Source: DATFTE01 sp963802575
GTDB taxonomy: Bacteria; Acidobacteriota; Terriglobia; Terriglobales; Acidobacteriaceae
DNA length: 64,000 nt
Assembly: GCA_963802575.1 (NCBI GenBank)
Contig: CAWDJF010000001.1
Span: forward strand, 186,001-250,000
Direction: 5' to 3'
A model generated the notes under the pieces. The model saw only the letters and a program-made list of their open reading frames with translations. It was not told the DNA's origin and ran no database searches. This document shows positions 45,922 to 54,231 of the stretch, one piece after another (the stretch's first letter is position 1; each line of letters opens with the position of its first letter). The translations under genes were made by a program, and so were the position numbers.

Positions 45922-47118
45922 CTATCCCTGACGAGCTACGCTGGCTCGCTGCCGGATGTGTTGTGCATACACTTGCTGCGCCGCGCACACCGCGGCTCCG
46001 TACTCCACCGGTTTACCAACGCTCGCGAGAACCTGTTCGAGCGCCGCCAGAATCCCAACCGTGTCGAGATAGTCGTAGTAACCGAGATGCGCGATGCGGA
46101 ACAATTGTCCTTTCATCTCGCCTTGCCCGTTCGCCACCACCGCGGAAAATGACTCGCGGAATTCCTTTACTAGCGCGCCCGAATCAATGCCCATGGGCGA
46201 TTTGATCGCCGTCAATGCGGCACCCGGACAAGATGGCGAGAACAGTTCCAGTCCCAGCGCTTTCGCGCCTGCCCGAGTCATCTCCGCCGCCAACTCGGCG
46301 TTGTTTACCAACGCTTCCCGCCCACGAGCAACATCGCCGTCGCCCATCTGTCGGACGAAATCCAACGCCGCCGCCAGCGCCGCAAACAATGACGTCGCAG
46401 GAGTGTACGCGGTCTCGCCCTTCGCCGCCGACTTCCGCTCCTTGCGAAAATCAAAGTAATACCGCGGAGACTTCGCCGTCTCCATCCGCTTCCACGCTCG
46501 CTCGCTGATCGCGCAATAGGCCAGCCCCGGGGGGATCATCAGCGCCTTCTGCGATCCGCCGATGATGATGTCAATCCCCCAGCCATCGACATCGAAGTGC
46601 GTCGTACCGAGCCCAGTGATCGCGTCGACGACAAGCAGAGTCTCGTCGCCCATGGCTCGCACAAGCTTCGTGATTGCTTGAATGTCGTGACGCGCGCCGG
46701 TCGAACTTTCCGTCGCCTGCACATACACCGCACGGATGTCAGGCGTCAGCTTCGCGCGAACCTCGTCGAGAGAAAACGTCTCGCCATACGGAGCGCTGAC
46801 CAACTCAATGTTGCATCCGAATGCCTTCGCCAGATCGCGCCAGCGCTCGCCGAACTTCCCCGCCGTCAGCACCAGCACCTTGTCACCAGCGGATGTCAGG
46901 TTCGAGACCGAGCCTTCCATCACGCCCGTTCCCGACGAAGCCAGCACCAGCACGTCATTCTTCGTGCCAATGAACTGCTTCATATCGGAGAGCACTCGCG
47001 TCACTAGCGCACGAAATTCCGCAGTGCGGTGGTGCATGGAAAATGCCGCCATTGCGGTCTGCGCAGCAGGCAGGATTGGCGTCGGTCCGGGCGTAAATAG
47101 ACGACTCTTGCGCAACAT
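45922..47118 (-). CDS. Class V aminotransferase of the AGXT/SPAT group
   Basis: PLP-dependent aminotransferase of 398 residues. It has LFTPGPTPILPA at the start, SSGTGVMEGSVSNL, and the PLP lysine in IIGGSQKALMIPPG. Members act on alanine-glyoxylate, serine-pyruvate or, in some lineages, phosphoserine. Its place two genes upstream of serA makes a phosphoserine aminotransferase role plausible, but that is inferred. Confidence 0.9.
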   Translation of the reverse strand: MLRKSRLFTPGPTPILPAAQTAMAAFSMHHRTAEFRALVTRVLSDMKQFIGTKNDVLVLASSGTGVMEGSVSNLTSAGDKVLVLTAGKFGERWRDLAKAFGCNIELVSAPYGETFSLDEVRAKLTPDIRAVYVQATESSTGARHDIQAITKLVRAMGDETLLVVDAITGLGTTHFDVDGWGIDIIIGGSQKALMIPPGLAYCAISERAWKRMETAKSPRYYFDFRKERKSAAKGETAYTPATSLFAALAAALDFVRQMGDGDVARGREALVNNAELAAEMTRAGAKALGLELFSPSCPGAALTAIKSPMGIDSGALVKEFRESFSAVVANGQGEMKGQLFRIAHLGYYDYLDTVGILAALEQVLASVGKPVEYGAAVCAAQQVYAQHIRQRASVARQG

Positions 47119-47660
47119 TCTTAACGTTTCCTCTGCATTTGGGGTGACCCTAGTTTACAGGGAACTCCACAACTGTGGCAGGTTTAGCCGCGGGAGCGCT
47201 CCCGATTTGGGCCTGAAGCGTGCTCGCACTCGATCTTCCCCGACGACAGGGTTTTTGATTCGAGCAAATCCTGAATCAACACAACAAAGGCTTCCTGTGC
47301 GAACGCACAACTCGCTAACAACCACGAGGGTCGACCGTCCAAGCCGTAATCGCGAAGTTGCAGGCGAAGGAACTTCTTAGCGAGAAGCAACGTATCAGCA
47401 AATGATGTGGGAGGACCGGAGGAGGCATCCGGTTCCCGAAAAAATTCAGGGGTTAAGGGACTGGCTCACTTTCGGTTTGGCGGCCCAGGTGAATCAATCC
47501 CCAAGCAGATGGCACGTGTCTTGGCAGGCACGGGTTTTTTCGCTTAACCCCGAAGCAGCATTCTAGGCCTTCCGCGAACAAACGCAAGTTCTTTGCGGAA
47601 AGCGATCCCACGCCGCCGCAAACGGTTCCCGACGCTTTCGGGAAAGAAAAAAGGAGTCGC
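47119..47660. other. Long intergenic region before the 47661 gene
   Basis: No gene is supported in about 540 bases. The first ~290 hold nothing clear. From 47411 to 47647 several hairpins lie in a row on the plus strand, described separately. Confidence 0.6.
47411..47647 (+). ncRNA. Structured 5' leader, unidentified
   Basis: Four stems: ACCGGA/TCCGGT (47415-47433); GGGGTTAAG (47449-47457) pairing with CTTAACCCC (47543-47551) around about 85 bases; TTCCGCGAAC against GTTCTTTGCGGAA (47570-47600); and TTCCCGA/TCGGGAA (47626-47644) just before the ribosome binding site of the next gene. A long-range closing stem around a folded interior is typical of riboswitches or cis-acting RNA. I cannot match a known class. 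Confidence 0.5.
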
Positions 47661-48044
47661 ATGAAAGCATCGAAAATGTCCAAGGGCTTGCTGCTGGGAT
47701 TGGCCTTGCTGCTGGCCACAAGTGCATTCGCTTCGAATAAGGGCTCGCTGGCTGTCACCGACAATTGCATGATCGCGGGCAAGCAACTCACCAAGGGCGA
47801 CTACAAAGTAAGTTGGGAAGGCAATGGACCCGACGTGCAGCTGAACATCATGAAGGGCAAAGAAGTCGTCGCCACTGTGCCGGCTCATATGACGGAATTG
47901 AACTCTAGCCCTCAGAGTGACTCGGCGATTCTGAGTGCCAATACCGACGGGAGCAAGACTCTCTCGGAGATCCGCTTCGCCGGAAAGAAATACGCGCTCG
48001 CCATCGGAACACCGCAAGCCGCAATGACCGACAGCAGTAAGTAG
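47661..48044 (+). CDS. Small secreted protein (127 aa)
   Basis: AAAGGAGTCGC precedes ATG 47661. A signal peptide (GLLLGLALLLATSAFASN) is followed by about 100 residues with a beta-rich look (LTKGDYKVSWEGNGPDVQLN). No family is recognised. It has a long structured leader, so its expression may be regulated by RNA structure. Confidence 0.8.
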   Translation: MKASKMSKGLLLGLALLLATSAFASNKGSLAVTDNCMIAGKQLTKGDYKVSWEGNGPDVQLNIMKGKEVVATVPAHMTELNSSPQSDSAILSANTDGSKTLSEIRFAGKKYALAIGTPQAAMTDSSK

Positions 48045-48058
48045 TCAAAAAATATCGA

Positions 48059-48102
48059 GTGCCCCGTGTCTTTACGGTTTTTGCGAAGGAGCGGGGCATT
48101 TG
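48059..48102 (+). terminator. Possible terminator after the 47661 gene
   Basis: GTGCCCCG and CGGGGCAT can pair across a large loop, with T-rich sequence after. The loop is long, so this is weak. Confidence 0.4.
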
Positions 48103-48256
48103 GTTCTTATTCAGTCTTCTGGCTCGGTCTGCGAACCCTGCGAGTTACTCAAGACATCGTCTACTAACAGATAGGAAACACGGCTGAGCAGGAAGCTTGT
48201 CTAGGAAAAATGGGAGGCTTCGTGTAAAGAAATATGAGCGGGATGCTTGTCTGCTG

Positions 48257-48290
48257 GTGGCAAGACGCGGGCGAGGGCGCCCGCGCCACA
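48257..48290. repeat. GC-rich palindromic element near the moeZ stop
   Basis: GCGGGCG and CGCCCGC around AGGG, bounded by GTGGC and GCCAC. It is a shorter relative of the twin-hairpin element at 4489-4542 and ends eight bases from the stop of the gene at 48298. Confidence 0.75.
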
Positions 48291-48297
48291 TTCAGAC

Positions 48298-49473
48298 CTA
48301 GTATTTCGGCATCTTTGGATCCACCCGGTCGGCCCAGGCCGTGATCCCGCCGGTTAGATTCTTTACTTTTGTGAATCCCGACTGCCGCAGAAACTGCACC
48401 GCTTTCGCGCTGCGTCCGCCCATCTTGCAGTGGGCCACGATCTCTCGGCTGGTATCGAGTTCGTTCACGCGATTGGGAAGATCGCCCAGCGGAATCAGAT
48501 GTCCACCGATATTGCAGATCTGGTATTCGTGCGGCTCGCGCACGTCGAGCACGAAAATGTCATCGCCCGCATCCAGCCGGCGCTTCAACTCTTCGACTTG
48601 AATCTCAGGAATGCCTGTTTCCGCCACCGGTTTCTCCTCGCCGCGAATTCCACAAAACTCGTTGTAGTCTATCAGCTTCGTGATGGTGGGATGAGTACCG
48701 CAGACCGGGCAATCGGGGTTCTTGCGCAGCTTCAACTCGCGAAACTTCATACCCAGCGAATCGATTAGCAGCAGGCGTCCGATTAACGGATCGCCAATTC
48801 CGAGAATCAGCTTGATGACCTCCGTCGCCTGCATGACGCCAACTAATCCCGGCAGGATGCCGAGCACTCCACCCTCCGCGCAGGAAGGCACCAGTCCCGG
48901 CGGTGGCGGTTCGGGATAGAGGCAGCGATAGCACGGGCCTTCTTCCGTCGCGAAGACGCTCGCCTGTCCTTCAAAGCGGAAAATCGACCCGTAAACATTC
49001 GGCTTGCCTGTGAGTACGCAGGCATCGTTCACCAGATAGCGGGTCGGGAAGTTGTCGGTGCCGTCGGCGACGATGTCGAAGTCTTTGAATATCTCCAGCG
49101 CATTCTCGCTGGTCAACTTGGTTTCAAACTTCCGCAGATTCAGAAACGGATTGATCCCCATCAGCTTCTCGGCTGCGGAGTCGAGTTTCTTGCGTCCGAC
49201 ATCGGCGGTCGAATGAATGATCTGCCGCTGAAGGTTGGTGTAATCGACGACGTCGAAGTCCACGATACCGAGCGTGCCCACGCCCGCGGCCGCCAGGTAC
49301 AGAGCCATCGGCGAGCCCAGTCCTCCGGTACCCACGCACAACACCCGCCCAGCCTTCAGTTTCTGCTGCCCTTCCATGCCCACTTCGGGCATGATCAGGT
49401 GGCGCGAGTAGCGCAGGATCTCGTCGTTATTTAGTGTGGCAGGTGCGGGTTTGACGTCGGTCGTCGTGGCCAT
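48298..49473 (-). CDS. moeZ: MoeZ-like adenylyltransferase/sulfurtransferase (ThiF-rhodanese)
   Basis: Activates the C-terminus of a ubiquitin-like sulfur carrier by adenylation, then transfers sulfur. From ATG 49473 the 391 residues have the nucleotide loop VGTGGLGSPMALYL (about 48-60), CYRCLYPEP and CPVCG (zinc), and a C-terminal rhodanese domain with EIVAHCKMGGRSAKA carrying the cysteine that holds persulfide. The frame upstream is repeat sequence, so the longer start at 49509 is unlikely. Its carrier gene lies 60 bases upstream. Confidence 0.93.
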   Translation of the reverse strand: MATTTDVKPAPATLNNDEILRYSRHLIMPEVGMEGQQKLKAGRVLCVGTGGLGSPMALYLAAAGVGTLGIVDFDVVDYTNLQRQIIHSTADVGRKKLDSAAEKLMGINPFLNLRKFETKLTSENALEIFKDFDIVADGTDNFPTRYLVNDACVLTGKPNVYGSIFRFEGQASVFATEEGPCYRCLYPEPPPPGLVPSCAEGGVLGILPGLVGVMQATEVIKLILGIGDPLIGRLLLIDSLGMKFRELKLRKNPDCPVCGTHPTITKLIDYNEFCGIRGEEKPVAETGIPEIQVEELKRRLDAGDDIFVLDVREPHEYQICNIGGHLIPLGDLPNRVNELDTSREIVAHCKMGGRSAKAVQFLRQSGFTKVKNLTGGITAWADRVDPKMPKY

Positions 49474-49481
49474 GAAAACCT

Positions 49482-49530
49482 CAAGAAATTTTCGATTTAC
49501 GATTTTCAATTGACGATTGAAAACAACGGA
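49482..49530. repeat. Degenerate array between the CysO-like and moeZ genes
   Basis: Imperfect units of about nine bases based on GATTTTCAATT and CGATTTACG. Its inverted partner lies inside the end of the CysO-like gene (49583-49612). Confidence 0.75.
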
Positions 49531-49533
49531 CGA

Positions 49534-49887
49534 CTACCGACCACAGGCGGGAGGACAACAACCGACCGGTATTGGTTTCACTTCGACAATCGGCAATCGA
49601 AAATCGTCAATGTCTTTGCCTCCCGCGATAGAAGGCACAATCGAAATGGTATCACCGTCATTTACCGGGGTGGCCTCTTTCTGCAGGTAGCGCACATCTT
49701 CATCGTTGAGGTAAACGTTTACAAAGGCGCGCAGTTTACCTTCTTCGGTATAAAGATGGCGCCGCAAGTCAGGATGCTGGTCGAGCAAATCCGACAGCGA
49801 GTCGGCCACCGTGCCCGACTTCACTTCCACCGTCGATTGCTTCCCCGCATACTGGCGTAATGGGGTAGGGATGTGAATCTTGGTCAT
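49534..49887 (-). CDS. cysO: CysO-like ubiquitin-fold sulfur carrier with a C-terminal extension
   Basis: A MoaD/ThiS-type sulfur carrier. From ATG 49887 (49893 also possible) residues 1-90 match the family: MTKIHIPTPLRQYAGKQSTV, FVNVYLNDEDVRYLQ and NDGDTISIVPSIAGG. Normally the protein ends at Gly-Gly. Here 27 residues follow (KDIDDFRLPIVEV up to CCPPACGR) before the TAG at 49534. The extra DNA is degenerate repeat sequence. Removal of the tail would be needed to expose Gly-Gly; the JAMM peptidase at 51227 is a candidate. Confidence 0.85.
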   Translation of the reverse strand: MTKIHIPTPLRQYAGKQSTVEVKSGTVADSLSDLLDQHPDLRRHLYTEEGKLRAFVNVYLNDEDVRYLQKEATPVNDGDTISIVPSIAGGKDIDDFRLPIVEVKPIPVGCCPPACGR

Positions 49888-49938
49888 AGACATACTTACA
49901 AGATGCCGCAGTTCCAGGGCAAGATTCACGATGACATC

Positions 49939-50355
49939 ATGACGAATGCCAATCTCGACCGTCGGCCCACGGGCTTCCTCCCGCTGGGAATTTTCTTCCT
50001 CTTCGGCTCGATTATGGCCACTTATGCCGCCGTAACCCTCATGAAACCCGGCACTTTCCTCGATCGTGCTTGGGAACTCAACCGCTCGGGCCATGTTGCC
50101 CTCAGGTCCATGGGGCCGATGATCGGCATCCCGTTTCTGATTCTGGCTACAGCACTGTTTCTGGCGGGAATCGGCTGGCTACAAAGAAAACATTGGGGAT
50201 GGTTTCTCGGCACCGGCATCATCGCGTCAAATCTGCTGGCCGACGCTATCCACCTTTTGTTAGGGGATTGGAAGAGCCTGGTGGGAATTGTGATCGCGGG
50301 CTGGTTGCTCTTGTACATGACCAGAAATCGTGTGCGGAAGTACTTTGTTCGATGA
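49939..50355 (+). CDS. Small integral membrane protein
   Basis: No family is recognised. From ATG 49939 there are 138 residues with about four membrane segments (PLGIFFLFGSIMATYAAVTL, IPFLILATALFLAGIGWL, GWFLGTGIIASNLLADAIHL, LVGIVIAGWLLLYM). An upstream in-frame start at 49903 is possible. It is divergent from the CysO-like gene and precedes the phosphatase gene by 76 bases. Confidence 0.75.
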   Translation: MTNANLDRRPTGFLPLGIFFLFGSIMATYAAVTLMKPGTFLDRAWELNRSGHVALRSMGPMIGIPFLILATALFLAGIGWLQRKHWGWFLGTGIIASNLLADAIHLLLGDWKSLVGIVIAGWLLLYMTRNRVRKYFVR

Positions 50356-50431
50356 CGAGCGGGAGCGCTGGCGGTTTCAGGCATTCATGCCTCGCGCAGT
50401 TTTGCCGATATTCTCATTAGAACGAGGGCGC

Positions 50432-51220
50432 ATGTCGGGACTGCTGGACGTGTCGGAGTCAGAGTTCGTAAGGAAAAACTGGGCATGTGATCGCATTTGC
50501 GACCACTATGCGCAAGAAGCGAAACTGATTCAGTCTTCGCTGGTGCCCGTAGCCCCACTTCTCCATGAGGCTGTCGAAATCGCATTCCGGTTCGTGCCTC
50601 TGAGCGAGGTGGGCGGTGACTTCATCGATTTCTTCCGCTTGCCTGACGGGATGATAGGCCTTTATCTCGGAGACGTCGTGGGAAAGGGTCTGCCGGCCGC
50701 AATGTACGGGGCGCTGGTGTCAGGCACCCTGCGTGGAATCCACAAGACCGGTACTGACACCTCGCATGTGCTTGCGTTGCTCAACGAGCGCTTGCTCCAG
50801 CGGCCCATCAGGGGACGATTTTGTTCGACACTGTACGCTGTGTTCAATCCCACAACCAGCAAACTCACTTTCTCTAACGCGGGGATGCCACTTCCGTTGC
50901 TGGTTTCCCGGGATGGTTGCCGCAAACTTGGCGATGGTGGCTTTCCCTCAGGAATGTTTCCCGGGGCCACGTACGAAGAGCATGTCTTCCAACTCCATTC
51001 CGAAGATTGCGTGCTGTTCGCGAGCGATGGCCTGCACGAATTGCAGAACCGCGAAGGGGTTCAGTACTGCGACACCCAAATGGAGAGTGCCTGGGCAAAA
51101 TGCCTCGGCAAATCAGCCGGTGAATCGGTGGATTTTGTCTTGGAACGCCAGATCCTGTTTTCTAGCGGCTTCGACCCGCAGGACGATATAACTGCGGCAG
51201 CGCTGAAGGTTCTGCTCTAA
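50432..51220 (+). CDS. PP2C-like SpoIIE/RsbU phosphatase
   Basis: Serine phosphatase of 262 residues. The metal-site motif GGDFIDFFRL and GDVVGKGLPAAMYGALVSG are present, then FCSTLYAVFNPTTSKLTFSN, LFASDGLHELQN and QDDITAAALKVLL. Such enzymes often act on anti-anti-sigma factors, but no sigma, kinase or STAS gene is nearby. ATG 50432 follows GAGGGCGC; longer starts overlap the upstream gene. It splits the cysteine cluster on the opposite strand. Confidence 0.9.
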   Translation: MSGLLDVSESEFVRKNWACDRICDHYAQEAKLIQSSLVPVAPLLHEAVEIAFRFVPLSEVGGDFIDFFRLPDGMIGLYLGDVVGKGLPAAMYGALVSGTLRGIHKTGTDTSHVLALLNERLLQRPIRGRFCSTLYAVFNPTTSKLTFSNAGMPLPLLVSRDGCRKLGDGGFPSGMFPGATYEEHVFQLHSEDCVLFASDGLHELQNREGVQYCDTQMESAWAKCLGKSAGESVDFVLERQILFSSGFDPQDDITAAALKVLL

Positions 51221-51226
51221 CGCTGG

Positions 51227-51658
51227 TCACGATACTTCGGTCTTTTCGTCTACGAATTTCTTGTTGTCCTCATTGGTACCCGTCAGCTCAAAGGAATTCA
51301 TCAGCACCGCTTTACCCTTCTCGACGCTGGTAATGACATACGAACAGCCAATCCAGTGAGCTTCAGCGAGATCAGTCGACGACCACTGCGCAGGATGGTC
51401 GGGATGCGAGTGATAAAAGCCGACGATATCTTCTCCACGCTCGCGCCCTTCGCGCTGAATCTTCACCAGTTCCCGCGGATCGATGTGATAGCGGTTCTCA
51501 GGGGAATCGGTGCGGGTGTTCTCACAGCGCACGACCGAAGTCACAACGCGGCCGTCGCCATTCATCTCTCCCAGCAAAACCCCGCAACATTCGTGCGGAT
51601 AAGTCTCTTCGCCGTGAAGTCGAAGGGCGGCGTAGGCCGTTTGGGAAAGCTTCAACAT
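51227..51658 (-). CDS. Mec-like JAMM metallopeptidase
   Basis: Zinc peptidase of 143 residues. The JAMM site is complete: Glu31 in GVLLGE, then FYHSHPDHPAQWSSTD (His83, His85, Ser93, Asp96). In Mycobacterium, Mec cuts cysteine from CysO. ATG 51658 is preferred because the upstream 20 codons are repeat sequence. It lies 82 bases after the cysM-like gene on the same strand. Confidence 0.92.
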   Translation of the reverse strand: MLKLSQTAYAALRLHGEETYPHECCGVLLGEMNGDGRVVTSVVRCENTRTDSPENRYHIDPRELVKIQREGRERGEDIVGFYHSHPDHPAQWSSTDLAEAHWIGCSYVITSVEKGKAVLMNSFELTGTNEDNKKFVDEKTEVS

Positions 51659-51737
51659 TGCCAATTTCCAATTTTCAATTGCCGATTGAAAGACAAGGGA
51701 AGCGGCTCCAATCGGCAATTGGAAATCGCAACTCGGG
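51656..51737. repeat. AATTGGAAA-type array between cysM and the JAMM gene
   Basis: Degenerate units based on AATTGGAAATTGG and CAATCGGCAATTG occur on both strands, forming inverted arms. On the minus strand the array starts two bases after the cysM TGA and runs into the start of the JAMM gene. Confidence 0.8.
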
Positions 51738-51739
51738 AA

Positions 51740-52708
51740 TCATTTCTCTTCCCAGAACCTCTCACTCAAATACTTGTCCCCAGAATCGCAGAAGATAGTC
51801 ACGATCACGGCGTTTTCATTCTTTCGAATCTGCCGCGCCAGCTGTAGGCTGCCAACTACGGCTGCTGCAGCCGAGATGCCTACCAGCAATCCCTCTTCGC
51901 GCGCCAGGCGTTTGGCCATCACATACGACTCTTCCGTCGAAATCTCCAGATTCTCATCGGCCAGCGAAGGATCGTAAATCTTGGGCACAATCGCGCTCGG
52001 CATATGCTTCGCGCCTTCGATTCCGTGAAAAGGAGAGTCTGGCTGGAGCGAGACGCAGCGGATGTTCGGGTTCAACTCTTTCAGGCGACGCGTGGTTCCC
52101 ATGAAGGTCCCGCTGGTGCCCAACATGGAAACAAAATGCGTGATCCGTCTTTCCGTTTGTTGCCAGATTTCGTTGGCTGTGCCATGGTAGTGAGCTTGCC
52201 AGTTGGCCGGGTTCGAATACTGGTCGGCGTAGTAGTAAAGATCGGGATGCCTTGCGGCAAGTTCACGCGCCATGCGGATCGCGCCATCGGAGCCGTCGGC
52301 GGGATCGGTGTAAAGGATGTTGGCGCCATACGCGCTGAGAATTCGTTTGCGCTCCACGGAAACGTTTTCGGGCATGCAGAGTGTGACTGGAAAACTCTGA
52401 GCAGCCCCGATCATGGCATAGGCGATGCCTGTATTTCCGCTGGTGGAATCCAGCAGAATTTTCCCGGGCAAGAGTTTTCCGCTGCGCTGAGCTTCGGCAA
52501 TGATATTGGCTGCAGCACGATCTTTAACCGAGCCTCCGGGATTCATCCATTCGGCTTTGCCTAGCAGTTCGACGCCAGGCAGGTCGCGCGAAATCCGCTC
52601 TAGTCGCAGCAAGGGCGTGTTCCCAATGCGGTCGAGCGTGTGCTGTCCCAGACGTTGATCTGGCGTAGGCTGTTTGACTTGGGCCGGTTTTGCCGATGTA
52701 TTTTGCAT
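51740..52708 (-). CDS. cysM: PLP-dependent cysteine synthase (CysM-like)
   Basis: Makes cysteine from an activated serine; in Mycobacterium CysM uses thiocarboxylated CysO as the sulfur donor. The 322 residues have LDRIGNTPLLRLERI, the PLP lysine in NPGGSVKDRAA, STSGNTGIA, MLGTSGTFMGT and the C-terminal FCDSGDKYLSERFWEEK. The CysM/CysK choice cannot be made from sequence alone, but neighbours favour a CysO-dependent enzyme. Confidence 0.93.
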   Translation of the reverse strand: MQNTSAKPAQVKQPTPDQRLGQHTLDRIGNTPLLRLERISRDLPGVELLGKAEWMNPGGSVKDRAAANIIAEAQRSGKLLPGKILLDSTSGNTGIAYAMIGAAQSFPVTLCMPENVSVERKRILSAYGANILYTDPADGSDGAIRMARELAARHPDLYYYADQYSNPANWQAHYHGTANEIWQQTERRITHFVSMLGTSGTFMGTTRRLKELNPNIRCVSLQPDSPFHGIEGAKHMPSAIVPKIYDPSLADENLEISTEESYVMAKRLAREEGLLVGISAAAAVVGSLQLARQIRKNENAVIVTIFCDSGDKYLSERFWEEK

Positions 52709-52886
52709 GCCGCGAACAATTCGTTCGTGACCAACGTAATGTAGTTGTAGGACGAAATTAACGTACGAAGTCTTAGTTTTAGATTATAAGAAGGCTTGAT
52801 TCGATGCACAGACCAACGCCGCATCGCACTTTTTCTGCCCTCGCGCATCTAAGGCTTAATGGAAGACAGGAAGGAACTGTGAAGGG

Positions 52887-53369
52887 ATGTCAACCAACGT
52901 GGAACAACGGACTTATGAAGACGCAGTCGCCTGGCTGCGCGATCACGGCTTTGACCTGATCGAAGCGCCGGGCACCCAGGGCCGCGTGTTTCTGAAGAAA
53001 TACAACGTTTCGGCCGCCATCCAGAAAGATGGAGACGATGGCGTCAAGATTTTCGCCTACCCCGGATACCTGGTAGGCAGCGAGATTTCCAAGCTCGTCA
53101 ACCGCGGCTACCAGCAGTTTCTGAAGACCGCCAAGAACGAAATTCCCGCGACCGCCGATCATTTGAAAGCGCTTCATCAGTTCTCCGAAGAATTGAAAGA
53201 AGCCCTTGGACTGCCCAGCCTCTACAACGAATCGCTGGGAACGGTGAGCGAGTCTTACCAGTACGACCGCATCGTCGATCGCGACAAAGCGACGGCGGAT
53301 CGTCCCAAGCGTCCCTGGGAAGTAGCAGGCAAACCGATTGCGAAGGCGGCGAAGAAGGGCCGCGCGTAA
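52887..53369 (+). CDS. Hypothetical protein (160 aa)
   Basis: I cannot name a family. The protein is soluble with a basic tail (RPKRPWEVAGKPIAKAAKKG). GAAGGG lies just before ATG 52887. The N-terminal half (YEDAVAWLRDHGFDLIEAPG) suggests an alpha-beta domain. It stands alone, divergent from cysM. Confidence 0.75.
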   Translation: MSTNVEQRTYEDAVAWLRDHGFDLIEAPGTQGRVFLKKYNVSAAIQKDGDDGVKIFAYPGYLVGSEISKLVNRGYQQFLKTAKNEIPATADHLKALHQFSEELKEALGLPSLYNESLGTVSESYQYDRIVDRDKATADRPKRPWEVAGKPIAKAAKKGRA

Positions 53370-53721
53370 GTCGGTAAGCAATTACTTTCGGTTTCGTACG
53401 TCTCGCACAAGAAGAGCAGTAGGGATATGGGCAGAGACCGGTTTCCGCCGATTGAGGCGCTCGCGGAACTCCATCAACGTTGGGCATTGCGCGATCTCGC
53501 TGATCTCCATCAACAAATAGCCAGATAACGACATTCCCGCCTTTGCGGCTCGAGCCTTAAGTCAGTGGTGCGGGGTGTCCGGTACGCTGCGAATCTGGAT
53601 TACCTTCGACATTTTCTGAGCATATCGTCATTCCCCATTTTCTGTCACGACCGATTCGGCGTCGCGACGATAACGACAACATTTCTTTCCATATGCGAAA
53701 CTAATCCGCCGGAGGCCCACC
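53370..53721. other. Intergenic region, nothing recognised
   Basis: About 350 bases with only short open frames of basic, Arg-rich composition. No hairpin or promoter stands out. Confidence 0.5.
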
Positions 53722-54153
53722 ATGCGCTTGATTTTCTTCATCACCGTCTTCGCCCTTACTGCGTTCGCTGCAGATTCACCTGAGTCGGCCGTTCAGCAAG
53801 TAATTCAGAAGCAGCAGGACGCCTGGAACCGCCACGATCTCGCTGGCTTCATGGTGGGATACTGGAACTCGCCCGACCTGACGTTCTTTTCGGGAGCGAA
53901 GCAAACCTCTGGATGGCAGGCGACGCTCGAACGCTATCAAAAGACTTACCAGAGCGAAGGCCGTGAGATGGGCAAACTCGAATTCTCTGATCTGAATGTG
54001 AAAGCGCTTGGCCCAGACGCTGCCTTCGTCCGTGGCGCCTGGCACTTGACGATGTCCGACGGCAAGACGCCGCACGGCTTGTTCACGCTGGTCTTCCGGA
54101 AGTTTCCCGATGGATGGAAAATCGTCCACGATCACACTTCCGCGGCGGAATGA
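53722..54153 (+). CDS. Secreted SnoaL-like/DUF4440 domain protein
   Basis: A signal peptide (RLIFFITVFALTAFAAD) precedes a small cone-shaped domain of the NTF2/SnoaL type: VIQKQQDAWNRHDLAGFMVG, then PHGLFTLVFRKFPDGWKIVH and DHTSAAE at the end. The catalytic role is unknown. GGAGGCCC precedes ATG 53722. A heptamer array begins four bases after the stop. Confidence 0.88.
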   Translation: MRLIFFITVFALTAFAADSPESAVQQVIQKQQDAWNRHDLAGFMVGYWNSPDLTFFSGAKQTSGWQATLERYQKTYQSEGREMGKLEFSDLNVKALGPDAAFVRGAWHLTMSDGKTPHGLFTLVFRKFPDGWKIVHDHTSAAE

Positions 54154-54157
54154 AAGA

Positions 54158-54190
54158 AGCTCTCAGCTCTCAGCTTTTGGCTCTTAGCTT
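54158..54190. repeat. AGCTCTC heptamer array after the 53722 gene
   Basis: Imperfect units AGCTCTC, AGCTCTC, AGCTTTT, GGCTCTT, AGCTT, starting four bases after the TGA at 54153. Confidence 0.8.
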
Positions 54191-54231
54191 GAATCGACCC
54201 CCTGGTAGAGGACAGGCGCCTCTCCGCCCGT

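Noticed and set aside
47411..47647. Cyclic-di-GMP (GEMM) riboswitch
   Set aside because: Some short similarities (CACGC, GCAAAC, GACGC) occur, but order and spacing do not fit the consensus.
48298..51658. Bacterial ubiquitin-like antiphage operon (Bil or CBASS type)
   Set aside because: An E1-like enzyme, carrier and JAMM peptidase are present, but there is no E2-like protein or cyclase, and a cysteine synthase is adjacent; the cysteine pathway explains the set better.
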